The notes under the pieces are model-generated. The model saw only the letters and a list, made by a program, of their open reading frames with translations. It made no database searches and was not told the origin of the DNA. The translations under genes were made by a program, and so were the position numbers. Below are positions 40,140 through 48,843 of a stretch of DNA of 64,000 nt, piece after piece (within the stretch, counting starts at the first letter, position 1; every line of letters starts with the position of its first letter). The stretch covers positions 5,766,001 through 5,830,000 of the forward strand of contig JADJXK010000002.1 of NCBI GenBank assembly GCA_016710325.1, given 5' to 3'. The DNA comes from Candidatus Leptofilum proximum (lineage in GTDB: Bacteria; Chloroflexota; Anaerolineae; Promineifilales; Promineifilaceae).

Positions 40140-40196
40140 ATGGTCGTTTCTAGAAACGTTTGCCGTTGCCTGTTCCGGGGAATGGAACAAACGTAA
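40140..40196 (+). CDS. Candidate 18-residue small ORF with ideal ribosome site
   Basis: AAGGAGG at 40127-40133, a 6-nt spacer, then ATG at 40140 and an ORF of 18 codons (MVVSRNVCRCLFRGMEQT) ending in TAA. The coding part contains the perfect 14-bp palindrome CGTTTCTAGAAACG (40145-40158) and a TGTTCC/GGAACA dyad (40171-40189), so the DNA may be regulatory as well. The 315-bp space 39991-40305 contains no larger gene. Whether it is translated, a leader peptide or chance is unknown. Confidence 0.35.
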   Translation: MVVSRNVCRCLFRGMEQT

Positions 40197-40305
40197 GTGT
40201 GTACTTGTTCTAAGAATAGCAGGGCTTTGTTAAGGGCGAACTAAAGCGCTGTAAACATTTGGTTAACGATTGTGACAGGGTGAACGGGTGAAGGGGTGAA
40301 GGGGA

Positions 40306-41481
40306 TTAGTTGGAGGCGGTTAGGAAGGTGGGGAGGAGGCCGTGGGGGGTGATTTGGGTGAAGTGGCCAGTGGCGACTTCGAGGAGCTGGACGGTGGGGG
40401 GGTGGTCGGGGGTGCTGCTGTTGAACTGTTGGAAGAGGAGGTAACGGCCGTCTGGCGACCAGGTTGGCGGGCCAAAGTGCTGGGTCAGGTCGTTGGTCAG
40501 GGCGCGGGCTTCGGAACCGTCTGGGCGCATGAGCCAGAGCTGGCGGCCGCTGTTGGTGCCGGCCAGGCGGCGGCCAAAGGCAATCCATTGGCCATCAGGT
40601 GACCAGGCCGGGTTGCCATCGTTGAAGGCGCCATCGCTGCTGAGGAGACGGGACGACGGCCGTTCCGCTGAATGACTGTTTATCAGGCCCAGGTAGAGGC
40701 TCACGCCCATCGTAACATCTTCTTCGAGCAGGATTATGTTGCTGTCGCTGGCCCTGGGCGGAAGGATGGCGCGGGTATTTTGGTAGAGCAGTTGATTGTT
40801 CAAGGGGTGCCAGGCGGCGGGTGTGCCGACGTTGCTGAGAAAGGTGAGGGAACGGCCGCTTTCAAAATGATAGACCTGAAGCCCCTCATCGGGAGAACCG
40901 GCAAAACTCACCCAACGGCCGTCTGGCGAGAAGCGGGCGCTGCTGCTGACGGTATTGCTGTTTTCGCGCAGCAAGATGGATTCCCCGGTTTGGGTATCCA
41001 GCCACCACAGTTGGGGGCGGTTGAAGTTGGGCGGTTCGCGCCGCTCGTAGAGCAGGCGACGGCCGTCGGGGTGCCAGACCGGTTGGGCACATTCGGCATT
41101 CTCGCAGGTTAGCCGGATTTCGGCCTGGCCAGCAGCGCCGTCGTCGAGTGGCAGCAGCTTGAGCTGGCTGGCGCCATCGGGCAGATTGACCGTGTAGGCA
41201 ATTTGCGAACCATCAGGCGCGGGGGCGTAGCTGATAATTGCGGCCGTTTCCTGGGTGAGCGGTGTTGGCTGCCAATCCGGGGCGCTGGTGCGGACCAACT
41301 GGAGCAGTCCAGCGTCATCTTCAGCCAGGTAGAGGACCTGTGGCAGGGCGCTGCTGGTTTGTTCCGGCTGCAAGAAGATGGTGTAGGCAGCAGCCAGGAA
41401 GGCCAGCAGCATGAGCAGCAGCAGCGCGATTTGCCAGCGAGCTAACCTGGATTTTGTGTCGGTTTTGGTGGGTTGCGACAT
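40306..41481 (-). CDS. Membrane-anchored TolB-like beta-propeller protein
   Basis: 391 residues. One N-terminal helix (WQIALLLLMLLAFLAAAY, about 15-33) anchors a six-bladed TolB/WD40-like propeller with repeated S/PDG motifs: APDGSQIAYTV, HPDGRRLLYERR, SPDGRWVSFAG, SPDGQWIAFGRR, SPDGRYLLFQQ. The fold mediates protein binding outside the cytoplasm. It is paralogous to the next gene upstream (41582), with similar blade order and the shared LWWLD and RQLWLM/RQIWLM motifs. No clear ribosome site precedes the ATG. Function unknown. Confidence 0.82.
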   Translation of the reverse strand: MSQPTKTDTKSRLARWQIALLLLMLLAFLAAAYTIFLQPEQTSSALPQVLYLAEDDAGLLQLVRTSAPDWQPTPLTQETAAIISYAPAPDGSQIAYTVNLPDGASQLKLLPLDDGAAGQAEIRLTCENAECAQPVWHPDGRRLLYERREPPNFNRPQLWWLDTQTGESILLRENSNTVSSSARFSPDGRWVSFAGSPDEGLQVYHFESGRSLTFLSNVGTPAAWHPLNNQLLYQNTRAILPPRASDSNIILLEEDVTMGVSLYLGLINSHSAERPSSRLLSSDGAFNDGNPAWSPDGQWIAFGRRLAGTNSGRQLWLMRPDGSEARALTNDLTQHFGPPTWSPDGRYLLFQQFNSSTPDHPPTVQLLEVATGHFTQITPHGLLPTFLTASN

Positions 41482-41499
41482 GATTTTGATCAAATTCGA

Positions 41500-41575
41500 C
41501 CCTCACCCCAACCCTCTCCCTGCCAGGGAGAGGGAGCCAGATTCCCTAACCCTCTTAGGGGGAGGGTTAGAATGG
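41500..41575. repeat. Repeat of CCCTCACCCCAACCCTCTCCC type
   Basis: CCCTCTCCCTGCCAGGGAGA and AACCCTCTTAGGGGGAGGGTT hairpins between the two propeller genes. This is a widespread short bacterial repeat, able to form two strong stems. Confidence 0.7.
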
Positions 41576-41581
41576 GGGCCG

Positions 41582-42955
41582 TCAAGGCAGCCAGGCAGGC
41601 AGGGTGCCCGGAGAAGCGATTTCGGTGCGTTCCCCTGTGGTAATTTCCACCAGCCAGATGGCGGGTTTGGCGTACAGTTCTTCCAGGTTGTACTGCTGGT
41701 AGAGGAGGAAACGGCCGTCTGGCGACCAGGAAATTTCGCCATGATGCACGGTTGGTTCGTTGGTGATGGCTATGGCCTGGCTGCCGTCTTTTTGCATGAG
41801 CCAGATCTGGCGGCCCATCGGTGTGCGCGGCAGCTTGCGGCCAAACGCGATCCACGCGCCGTCGGGTGACCAGGCGGGTGAGCTGTCATCGACGCTCTCT
41901 TCACCGGCCATGGGCTGGCTGAGCACGGTAATGGCTTCGCTGGCCAGATCAACGCTGGTTAGCTCCACGCTCCAGCTGGCGTCGCTGGTGTTGATATTGG
42001 TAACAAGCAGGCTGTCGCTTTGCGGCCGCCACACGGCCGGGGAGCCCATCTGGTTGGGGATGAGTAGGCCGGAACCGTCGTCCAGGTTGAACAGCTGGAT
42101 GCCCTGATCGATGGGCGAGACGAAGCTGAGCCACTGGCCATCGTCGGAGACACGCGGATAAAGGCCCAGCATCTGGCTGTCCTGAAACACGGGCACCGTT
42201 TCGCCTGTGGTCACGTCCAGCCACCAGAGGCGCGGATTGCCGGGCGGGGCGCCGGGCGTGGGAATGGTGCGCCGCTCGTAGATGAGGCGCTGGCCACCAG
42301 GCAGCCAGCGCGATTGAGTGCAGGCGGCATCGGGGCAGGCCAGCAGCTCGCGATTTTGGCTGCCGTCGCTGTTGATGAGCCAGATATCGGCCGCGCCGCC
42401 GTCGCGCAGGATGGCGTAGGCAATCTGGCTGCCGTCCGGCCTGACAGTAAAGTCGAGCACGTCGGCGTCGGTGTTGGTGAGCTGCTGGGTGGTAACACTT
42501 TGGCCGCTCACGTCGGCGAGGTAGATCTGGTCAGCCTCTTCTTCATCCCAACTAATGTATACCACACGCGGCTGGCCGGTCTGGAACTGCCAGCTGAAGG
42601 GGTCTTCCAGCTGGTGGCCATTTTCGCCAACGATCTCCGCCGCCACGGTGACGCGGTAGGTGCTGTTGGCCGCCAGGGGCACATCGGGCCGGAACAGGAG
42701 CTGTGTGCCCTGGATAGAAACGGTGCCGGGGACGGGAGGATCGAGGGTAACGGCCGTTTCCGGCACATCCACCAGCGCTTCACTCAGCGTCACTTGAATA
42801 GTGGCGCGAGTCGAAATGTGGTCGGCCTCGGGCGCGGGCACAAAGTCCACTACTTCCAGGGCCAGCTGATCGCCGTAGAGGATAACGGCCGTAATCAGCG
42901 TGGCCAGCATGGTGAGCACGGCAAGAACGATGCGATCAAAGCGAGTGAATGACAT
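41582..42955 (-). CDS. Membrane-anchored protein with Big_5 and TolB-like propeller domains
   Basis: 457 residues. N-terminal helix (IVLAVLTMLATLITAVILYG), then an SbsA/Big_5-like Ig domain (about 40-130; ISTRATIQVTLSEALVDVPE, GTVSIQGTQLLFRPDVPLAA, STYRVTVAAEIVGENG), then a TolB-like propeller (140-457) with RPDGSQIAYAI, LPGGQRLIYERR, SDDGQWLSFVS, SPDGAWIAFGRK and SPDGRFLLYQQ. Paralogue of the downstream gene with an added Ig domain. The start ATG lies 3 bp after the stop of the TIGR03943 gene, so it is probably cotranscribed with it. Likely extracytoplasmic; role unknown. Confidence 0.84.
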   Translation of the reverse strand: MSFTRFDRIVLAVLTMLATLITAVILYGDQLALEVVDFVPAPEADHISTRATIQVTLSEALVDVPETAVTLDPPVPGTVSIQGTQLLFRPDVPLAANSTYRVTVAAEIVGENGHQLEDPFSWQFQTGQPRVVYISWDEEEADQIYLADVSGQSVTTQQLTNTDADVLDFTVRPDGSQIAYAILRDGGAADIWLINSDGSQNRELLACPDAACTQSRWLPGGQRLIYERRTIPTPGAPPGNPRLWWLDVTTGETVPVFQDSQMLGLYPRVSDDGQWLSFVSPIDQGIQLFNLDDGSGLLIPNQMGSPAVWRPQSDSLLVTNINTSDASWSVELTSVDLASEAITVLSQPMAGEESVDDSSPAWSPDGAWIAFGRKLPRTPMGRQIWLMQKDGSQAIAITNEPTVHHGEISWSPDGRFLLYQQYNLEELYAKPAIWLVEITTGERTEIASPGTLPAWLP

Positions 42956-42958
42956 TTT

Positions 42959-43738
42959 CTACTGATACAAATATGGTTGAGATGGCGTTTCCGTCGGTGA
43001 CACGCTGTTGGCCACCAGGACCGGCATTTCCACGCCGTTGAAGGTGCGGGCCTGGAGGGTGCCGGTGACTTCGACCCAGCTGTCCGCGGTGAGAACGGCC
43101 GTGTCCGGCCATTCCACAATCAAACCGATTGGCGCGGCATCGGCCACACAGCAGCTAACGGTGAAGCGGCTGACCATAAACTGCGTGTCGGCAAAGCGGT
43201 CGTCGCGGTAAACAAAGCCGATCACGTGGGCTTCCTCGCCGTTAAAGCTGGCAGGATCGGTGCTGCGCTGGAACAGGTAGAGCCAGTCCAGGATGTTGCG
43301 CTCCCCGGCGTTGGCAATGACGCTCAGTTCACTGCCTTGCGGGGCGCTGGCCGACGCCAGCGAGACGTCATTGCCGAGGTTGATTTCCCGGTTTTGCAGG
43401 GCCGAAGCGCCCAATGGACGGGGTTCTACCAGCAGCCCCAGTACCACCGGCAGGGCCAGCAAGAAAAGCCCGGCCCAAGAAACATCGTGGCTGTGGACGT
43501 GGGCGTGCTCATGCGCGTGATCGGGCTCATGTCCGCTGCTGTGCTGGCGAGCATGGACCGATTGGCGGTACTGCTGGATGGCGTAGCCGATGCCGAGGGC
43601 GGCGAGGCCAACGGCCGTTATCAAGGTCAGCACGTTAAAGCGCGGATGAATGTAAAAGCTGAGCGTGCCGTTGAGTAGCCGGCTGAGCAAGAAGATGCCT
43701 AAGGCGATGAGTAAGATGTTTTTGATGGTTTGTTTCAT
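42959..43738 (-). CDS. TIGR03943/DUF1980 family membrane protein
   Basis: 259 residues. Two N-terminal helices (LLIALGIFLLSRLLNGTLSF and LTLITAVGLAALGIGYAI), a His-rich stretch (HEPDHAHEHAHVHSHDV, a likely metal-binding loop), a third helix (AGLFLLALPVVLGLLV) and a beta-rich C-terminal domain with FVYRDDRFADTQFMVSRFTV and CCVADAAPIGLIVEWPD. This is the usual arrangement of the TIGR03943 family, which nearly always accompanies a DUF318/YraQ permease, found here directly upstream. The pair is thought to act in metal or related export; the ion is not determined. Confidence 0.86.
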   Translation of the reverse strand: MKQTIKNILLIALGIFLLSRLLNGTLSFYIHPRFNVLTLITAVGLAALGIGYAIQQYRQSVHARQHSSGHEPDHAHEHAHVHSHDVSWAGLFLLALPVVLGLLVEPRPLGASALQNREINLGNDVSLASASAPQGSELSVIANAGERNILDWLYLFQRSTDPASFNGEEAHVIGFVYRDDRFADTQFMVSRFTVSCCVADAAPIGLIVEWPDTAVLTADSWVEVTGTLQARTFNGVEMPVLVANSVSPTETPSQPYLYQ

Positions 43739-43747
43739 AGTTTAAAA

Positions 43748-43829
43748 AGGGCTACAACGAATGTGAGAAATTAACGAATTTTTTCTGGCTGTTCCCATTC
43801 GCTCTTTTCTTTAATTCGTTGTTGTCATT
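43748..43829. repeat. Dyad repeat, ACAACGAATT family
   Basis: CTACAACGAATGTGAGAAATTAACG faces CTTTAATTCGTTGTTGTC between the TIGR03943 gene and the permease. Second copy of the family at 14397-14468. Confidence 0.8.
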
Positions 43830-43834
43830 CTGGA

Positions 43835-44905
43835 TTACCAGCCTAAATTCAAGTTGATAAAAATCGTAATCAGCATCGTGAGTGCCAGGGGCAGCAAGAT
43901 GAGATAGAGCACCACGCGGCGGCGGAAGACGCCCAGGAACATGAGCGCGCTTTTGATGTCCACCATCGGCCCAAAGACCAGGAAGCTGAGGATGGAGCCG
44001 GTGGTGAAGGTGTTGACAAACGACAGCGCCAGGAAGGCATCGACGGTGGAGCAGATGGAGAGGACAAAGGCCAGCACCATCATGGCAATTACCGAGGTGA
44101 CCGGGCCGCTGCCAAAGGCAATCAGGGTCGATTGGAGCACGAAGGTCTGCATGGTAGCCGCCAGCATCGAGCCGATGATGAGGTAGCGCACCATGTCGAT
44201 GAAGTCGTCCCCGGCGATGTTCATGGCCTGCCAGAGGCGTTGGGCACGGCCGTTCTCCGCCGCCATCTCAAAATGATCATGATCGTGGCTGTGGTCGTCC
44301 ACGGGCAGCAAGATTTCCTGCGGCGGGGCAAACTGGAATATCAGCCCAACAATGAAGGCGATGAGGATGCTGAAGACAAAACGGCCGATCAGCACCGGAC
44401 CCCAGCCAAAGGCCACGTAGGTGCTCACCAGGACGACGGGGTTTATCACCGGGGCGCTGAGCAGAAAGGCGATGCCCACAGAAACGGGCAGCCCTTTCTG
44501 GTACAGTTTTCGCGTAACGGGCACCACGCCGCATTCGCACACGGGGAAGGCAAAACCGAGCAAGGAGCCGACAAAGGCGGCCGGAACCGCCCGCTTGGGC
44601 ACGTAGCGGGCCAGCGATTCTTTGTCCACAAAAACGTCGATCAGGCCGGAAACCAGCGAGCCAGCGAGCAAAAAGGGCACTGCTTCGATGAAGATGCCCA
44701 GGAAGATGGTAACAAAAGTTTGGAATCGTTCACTAAGACCGCCGGGGACGAGGTTGGGGAAGAGGCCAATGAGCAGCAGCAGAATGACAACAGCGCCCAG
44801 GATACGGCCGAAGTTTCGCGCCGACACGGCCGTTTTATCCGGTTCATGCGTGATGGGTGGGGTGGTAAACGGCCGTTCGCCGGGTTTCTCTTCAATCTGT
44901 GCCAT
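43835..44905 (-). CDS. DUF318/YraQ-like (ArsP-type) permease
   Basis: 356 residues, about 8-9 TM helices. Features of the family include AVPFLLAGSLVSGLIDVFV, FAFPVCECGVVPVTRKLYQK (the conserved C-x-C-G-x-x-P motif), SAPVINPVVLVSTYVAFG and, after a His-rich loop (DDHSHDHDHFEM), the mirror half ending FVLSICSTVDAFLALSFVNTF. ATG at 44905 was preferred over 44974 because MAQIEEKPGERP begins the cytoplasmic tail; neither has a good ribosome site. Partner of the downstream TIGR03943 protein. His-rich loops in both suggest a metal substrate. Confidence 0.87.
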   Translation of the reverse strand: MAQIEEKPGERPFTTPPITHEPDKTAVSARNFGRILGAVVILLLLIGLFPNLVPGGLSERFQTFVTIFLGIFIEAVPFLLAGSLVSGLIDVFVDKESLARYVPKRAVPAAFVGSLLGFAFPVCECGVVPVTRKLYQKGLPVSVGIAFLLSAPVINPVVLVSTYVAFGWGPVLIGRFVFSILIAFIVGLIFQFAPPQEILLPVDDHSHDHDHFEMAAENGRAQRLWQAMNIAGDDFIDMVRYLIIGSMLAATMQTFVLQSTLIAFGSGPVTSVIAMMVLAFVLSICSTVDAFLALSFVNTFTTGSILSFLVFGPMVDIKSALMFLGVFRRRVVLYLILLPLALTMLITIFINLNLGW

Positions 44906-44992
44906 GGCTGGAATCATAAACAAATATCGGACTGCGTCAACGACCCAGCCCGATATTGAGGGAAAACTCAGCAATTGTTTACGAAACGGCCG

Positions 44993-45676
44993 TTACTTTT
45001 TTTCAAACGATTTCAACAAATCTTTGCCCTGGCGGTATTCCCCGGTAGCCAGGTAAATCACCCATTCGCAGATATTGGTCACCCGGTCGGCGGCGCGTTC
45101 CAGGTTGTGCGCGGCCCATTCCAGGCGCTGGGCTAGCTCAAAGGCGTCGGGATTGGCCGCCATGTGGGTCATGACGGCGCGGTAGGTTTTGTTGTACAGC
45201 TTATCCACAGCATCGTCGCTTTTGATCGTTTCGTAGGCCAGCTGGGCATTACGCTCGGTGAAGGCATCCAGCGCCCGGTGCAGCATGAAGCGGGCCTTTT
45301 CGGCCATTTCGGGCATGTGAGTGGTGAGGGGGTCGGGAACGGCCGTTGCCCCAATCATCAGGCTGATATTGCCAATCCCCTTTACATAATCATGAATTCG
45401 CTCCAGCTCGCCCGCAGTTTCCAGCGAGGCCGCCAGCAGCCGCATATCGCTGGCCATCGGCTGCTGCGTGGCAATGATGCCAAACGCTTCCGTGCCGATG
45501 TCGATGCGCCGCTGGTTGAACCACTTGTCGGCCTGGACCAGCTTTTCCGACAAAGCCAGGTCCCGCTTGGTGAGCGCTTCGACGGCCTTCAATAAGTTTT
45601 CTTCCACTTCACTGCCCATCCGCAAAATTTCGTCCTGCAAATGGCGCAGCTCTTTTGTGTAAGTTTCTCTTAACAT
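44993..45676 (-). CDS. phoU: Phosphate signalling protein PhoU
   Basis: 227 residues, two three-helix PhoU bundles. First bundle: MGSEVEENLLKAVEALTKRD and the EAFGIIATQQPMASDMRLL motif with the metal-binding acidic set, LETAGELERIHDYVKGIGN; second: HRALDAFTERNAQLAYETIK, DDAVDKLYNKTYRAVMTHM and HNLERAADRVTNICEWVIYLATG. PhoU damps the PhoR signal when phosphate is plentiful, working with PstB and PhoR. Last gene of the leftward pst operon, after a 130-bp repeat-filled gap. Confidence 0.94.
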   Translation of the reverse strand: MLRETYTKELRHLQDEILRMGSEVEENLLKAVEALTKRDLALSEKLVQADKWFNQRRIDIGTEAFGIIATQQPMASDMRLLAASLETAGELERIHDYVKGIGNISLMIGATAVPDPLTTHMPEMAEKARFMLHRALDAFTERNAQLAYETIKSDDAVDKLYNKTYRAVMTHMAANPDAFELAQRLEWAAHNLERAADRVTNICEWVIYLATGEYRQGKDLLKSFEKK

Positions 45677-45702
45677 GTTTTATTTCCCTTGTGCCGGTGT
45701 TC

Positions 45703-45802
45703 CGTAATCGGTGGTCGGTGGTCCGTAATCGGTAATCCGTAGGCGGTATTCGCCATTCAATTCACCGATTACCGATAACCGTTCACTGATTACCGATTAC
45801 CG
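45703..45802. repeat. Dyad repeat, GTAATCGGTGGTCGG family
   Basis: CCGTAATCGGTGGTCGGTGG with CCGTAATCGGTAATCCG faces CACCGATTACCGATAACCG with CTGATTACCGATTACCG, between phoU and pstB. Confidence 0.85.
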
Positions 45803-45805
45803 AAA

Positions 45806-46597
45806 TTAGCCAAAACGCCCAGTAATGTACTGCTCTGTCAATTCATTTTTCGGATTGGTGAACAGTTCATTGGTATGATCAAACTCGACCAGATACCCGG
45901 CTCTGTCACCATCCATATTAAAGAAAGCAGTGTAGTCAGAGGCACGAGCGGCTTGTTGCATGTTGTGCGTGACGATGATGATCGTGTAGTGTTTTTTAAG
46001 TTCCTGGATTAGCTCTTCGATGCGTAAGGTGGCGACGGGGTCCAGGGCTGATGTTGGCTCGTCCATGAGAATAATCTCTGGCTTGACGGCAATGGTGCGG
46101 GCGATACATAAACGCTGCTGCTGGCCGCCTGAAAGCGAGTAGCCACTTTGGCTGAGTTTGTCTTTTACTTCATCCCAAAGGGCTGCCTGGCGCAGCGATT
46201 CTTCAACCAGCTGGTCCATCTCGCCCTTAAAACCGTTAATTCGCGCGCCCCAGGCTACATTTTCATAAATCGTTTTGGAAAAGGGGTTTGGTTTTTGGAA
46301 GACCATGCCGATGCGGCGGCGAATTTCGACTGGGTCAACATCGGCATCATAGATGTTAGCTCCATGGTACAAAATCTGGCCTTCGACTCGTGCAGTGGCT
46401 ACCAGGTCGTTCATGCGGTTAAAGGAACGCAAGACCGTACTTTTACCGCAGCCAGACGGGCCGATAAGTGCGGTAATGTGCTTGGTGGGAATTTTTAAGG
46501 CAATGTCTTTTACGGCACGAAATGACCCGTAGTAGACCTGCATTTCTTTGGCCTCAACGGCAACAGAGCCGTTGCTAAAAGATGTGTTCGGTTTCAT
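45806..46597 (-). CDS. pstB: Phosphate ABC transporter ATP-binding protein PstB (leftward operon)
   Basis: 263-residue ABC ATPase of the high-affinity phosphate importer. All motifs are canonical: Walker A GPSGCGKSTVLRSFNRMND, Q-loop VFQKPNPFSKTIYENV, signature LSGGQQQRLCIART, Walker B ILMDEPTSALDP, H-loop VTHNMQQAARASDYTAFF and the C-terminal FTNPKNELTEQYITGRFG. The ATG overlaps the stop of the preceding pstA-pstS fusion gene (TAAATG), so it is translationally coupled. This ATPase is the intact reference against which the odd pair at 55238-56777 can be compared. Confidence 0.95.
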   Translation of the reverse strand: MKPNTSFSNGSVAVEAKEMQVYYGSFRAVKDIALKIPTKHITALIGPSGCGKSTVLRSFNRMNDLVATARVEGQILYHGANIYDADVDPVEIRRRIGMVFQKPNPFSKTIYENVAWGARINGFKGEMDQLVEESLRQAALWDEVKDKLSQSGYSLSGGQQQRLCIARTIAVKPEIILMDEPTSALDPVATLRIEELIQELKKHYTIIIVTHNMQQAARASDYTAFFNMDGDRAGYLVEFDHTNELFTNPKNELTEQYITGRFG

Positions 46598-48843
46598 TAA
46601 ATGCTCCTTGTTGAATATCGATTGCGCAGGATGATGGCGGAAGCATTGAGCGAGAGCAGCATAGCTAGCAGCACAATGATCGCAGCAGCAGCAATATTGC
46701 GGAATTCAGCCTGCGGTCGTGAGGTCCACTGATAAATCTGGATGGGCAGGGTGGTGAACTTTGAGAACGGCCCGCTGGGATCGACCGTGATAAATGTCGA
46801 AGCGCCAACAACAACCAGAGGTGCTGTTTCTCCAATCGCGCGAGAAACAGCTAGAATAGTACCGGTGAGAATACCGGGCAGGGCGCTAGGCAAGACATGG
46901 TACCAAGTCGTTTGCCATTTGGTTGCGCCCAAAGCTAATCCAGCCTGTCTTAGAGAGTTGGATACCGCGCGCAGGGCTTCTTGTGCATTGATGATGATGA
47001 GGGGGAGAATAAGGAGCCCCAGGGTAAGACCGGCAGAGAGGATGGTACGGCCGTTGGCCGATGCCGTGGACTCAACTGCGCCAAAAATCGCACCGCTGGT
47101 CAACTGCTCCAACACCCGCACAAAAATGGCCAACCCTAACATACCATAAATGATCGAGGGCACACCGGCCAGGTTGTTGATGTTGGTCTGCAAGATGCGG
47201 TTTAGCCGGTTGTCGGCGGCGTACTCTTCCAGGTAAATGGCCGCACCCACACCAATGGGGAAAGAAAACAGAATGGTGATGAAGATAACCCAGAGCGAGC
47301 CAAAGATAGCGGTACGCACCCCAGCAAATTCTGGCGTGCTGGATTGCGGGTCCACAATGAAATCCGCCGAAAGCCAGGAGCGGAACGTAAGTTCGCCGTT
47401 GGGATAAAGCGCGGTGGCTTCGGCGGCGATGGCGGCCCGATTTAGCAAGGAATTTTGCAGATTGTATACCTTGACCACGTCTGGCTGGATCACTTCAGCC
47501 AGCAGCAGGTCGTAAACTTCTTCCTGATTGCGTGGTTCGGCAGTACAGCCAGACGGCCGTTCCCCAGCTGGGGCCGCGCACACCTCATTCCAGGCTGCCG
47601 GATCTTCAAAAACAAGGGCACTATCATAAAAACGTTGTTCTCGCTCCAGTGCCCGCCCGCGCCCGGTGGAAATATTGGTGGCCAGCAGGCGCACCAGATC
47701 ATCTTTGGCTAAGGAAGCCAGAGTCGTTTGGTAGACAGCTTCGGCAAAAAAGTCCAACGTGCCGCTGTCGGCTCCAGGGATATAGCGCTGAATCGCTTGT
47801 GCGGGCCACGCCTCGTCGACCTCGTTCCAACTGGTGGCTGTGGTAAAGATTTGTTGAAGCTGCTCAGTCGAGACCTCGTTGATGGCACTATTTTGGTTGT
47901 TCACCACAATCGCCAGGGCGTCGGTGCCAATTTGGAATTCTAGGGGGAAACGGCCGTTATTGCGACAGGCTTCAATTTCCCCAGACTGAATAGGACGGCT
48001 GGAAGCGGCAAAATCGGCCTGCCCGCTGCAGAAAGCTGCCAGCCCGGCGCTGCTGCCCACACTTTCGTTACCAAAATTGCCCGCAAAACCGGCTTCCTGG
48101 TACTGCTCCAGCATGTGCTGCGTCAGCGGAAAAACGGTGGAACTGCCCACCACACGAATGTTTCCGGCCATCCCCTCTGGATCAATGGACACCCACTGCC
48201 CTGATTGCAGGCCCAGCCCCGGATTGGCCGAGAGCCAGCGCTGTTGGGCAGCGGCATAGGCTTCACTGGCTGCCGGGAAGTAGCCTACCGTCTCGATCTC
48301 GCTGTTGACATTGTTGAGCAGGTAGTTTAGGAAGATGTTAGCTGCCTGGTTATTTTGCAGGACAGAATCGGCTGTGTAGAGGTACAACGGCCGTATGAAC
48401 GGATATTCGCCAGCAGCAGACGTTTCGGCATTGGGCATTACCCCATCTACTGCCAGCAGCTTTAACGTTTCGCTGTTTTGCTGGTAATAAGCGATCCCAA
48501 AAAAACCAATGCCATTGGGATCGTTGGCAATTCCATTGGCCAGATCAAAATCATCTTCGCTAGGAAAAGTATTGGCGGTATTAAGTATTTGTTCTTCCAC
48601 CACATTCAGGGCCAACCGCTGAGGGTCCACTTTATTGATGACCACAACATAACCAAATGAGTCATTGAGAATGTTGTAAAGCAGCGCTATCAGGGAAGCA
48701 ATGGCGACAAGCAGCGCCGCAACAAACAGTAAACGCCAGGCCAGGCCCTGGCGATGACGCCACTGGATCTGGCCTTTAAGCGCCTCCCCTTCAGGGAATG
48801 GCGTTGTACCGGACTGATTAGGGGTCGGTTGCATCTTATTCAT
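46597..48843 (-). CDS. pstA: PstA permease with a rearranged PstS phosphate-binding domain inserted after TM1
   Basis: 748 residues against ~280-300 for PstA. TM1 is at 34-58 (LLFVAALLVAIASLIALLYN). Between it and the permease core (506-748; GVGAAIYLEEYAADNRLNRI, SNSLRQAGLALGATKWQTTW as EAA loop) lie ~445 extracytoplasmic residues. Residues ~99-203 (GIGFFGIAYYQQNSETLKLL, FIRPLYLYTADSVL, VGYFPA) align with the C-terminal half of PstS; residues ~228-370 (RVVGSSTVFPLTQHM, VGSSAGLAAFCSGQADFA, PGADSGTLDFFAEA) align with its N-terminal half, so the order is permuted. Phosphate-loop motifs SSTVFP, GSSAG and SGTLDFF are kept. A further unassigned stretch is at 371-505. Starts on the last base of the pstC stop (TAATG). 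Confidence 0.92.
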   Translation of the reverse strand: MNKMQPTPNQSGTTPFPEGEALKGQIQWRHRQGLAWRLLFVAALLVAIASLIALLYNILNDSFGYVVVINKVDPQRLALNVVEEQILNTANTFPSEDDFDLANGIANDPNGIGFFGIAYYQQNSETLKLLAVDGVMPNAETSAAGEYPFIRPLYLYTADSVLQNNQAANIFLNYLLNNVNSEIETVGYFPAASEAYAAAQQRWLSANPGLGLQSGQWVSIDPEGMAGNIRVVGSSTVFPLTQHMLEQYQEAGFAGNFGNESVGSSAGLAAFCSGQADFAASSRPIQSGEIEACRNNGRFPLEFQIGTDALAIVVNNQNSAINEVSTEQLQQIFTTATSWNEVDEAWPAQAIQRYIPGADSGTLDFFAEAVYQTTLASLAKDDLVRLLATNISTGRGRALEREQRFYDSALVFEDPAAWNEVCAAPAGERPSGCTAEPRNQEEVYDLLLAEVIQPDVVKVYNLQNSLLNRAAIAAEATALYPNGELTFRSWLSADFIVDPQSSTPEFAGVRTAIFGSLWVIFITILFSFPIGVGAAIYLEEYAADNRLNRILQTNINNLAGVPSIIYGMLGLAIFVRVLEQLTSGAIFGAVESTASANGRTILSAGLTLGLLILPLIIINAQEALRAVSNSLRQAGLALGATKWQTTWYHVLPSALPGILTGTILAVSRAIGETAPLVVVGASTFITVDPSGPFSKFTTLPIQIYQWTSRPQAEFRNIAAAAIIVLLAMLLSLNASAIILRNRYSTRSI

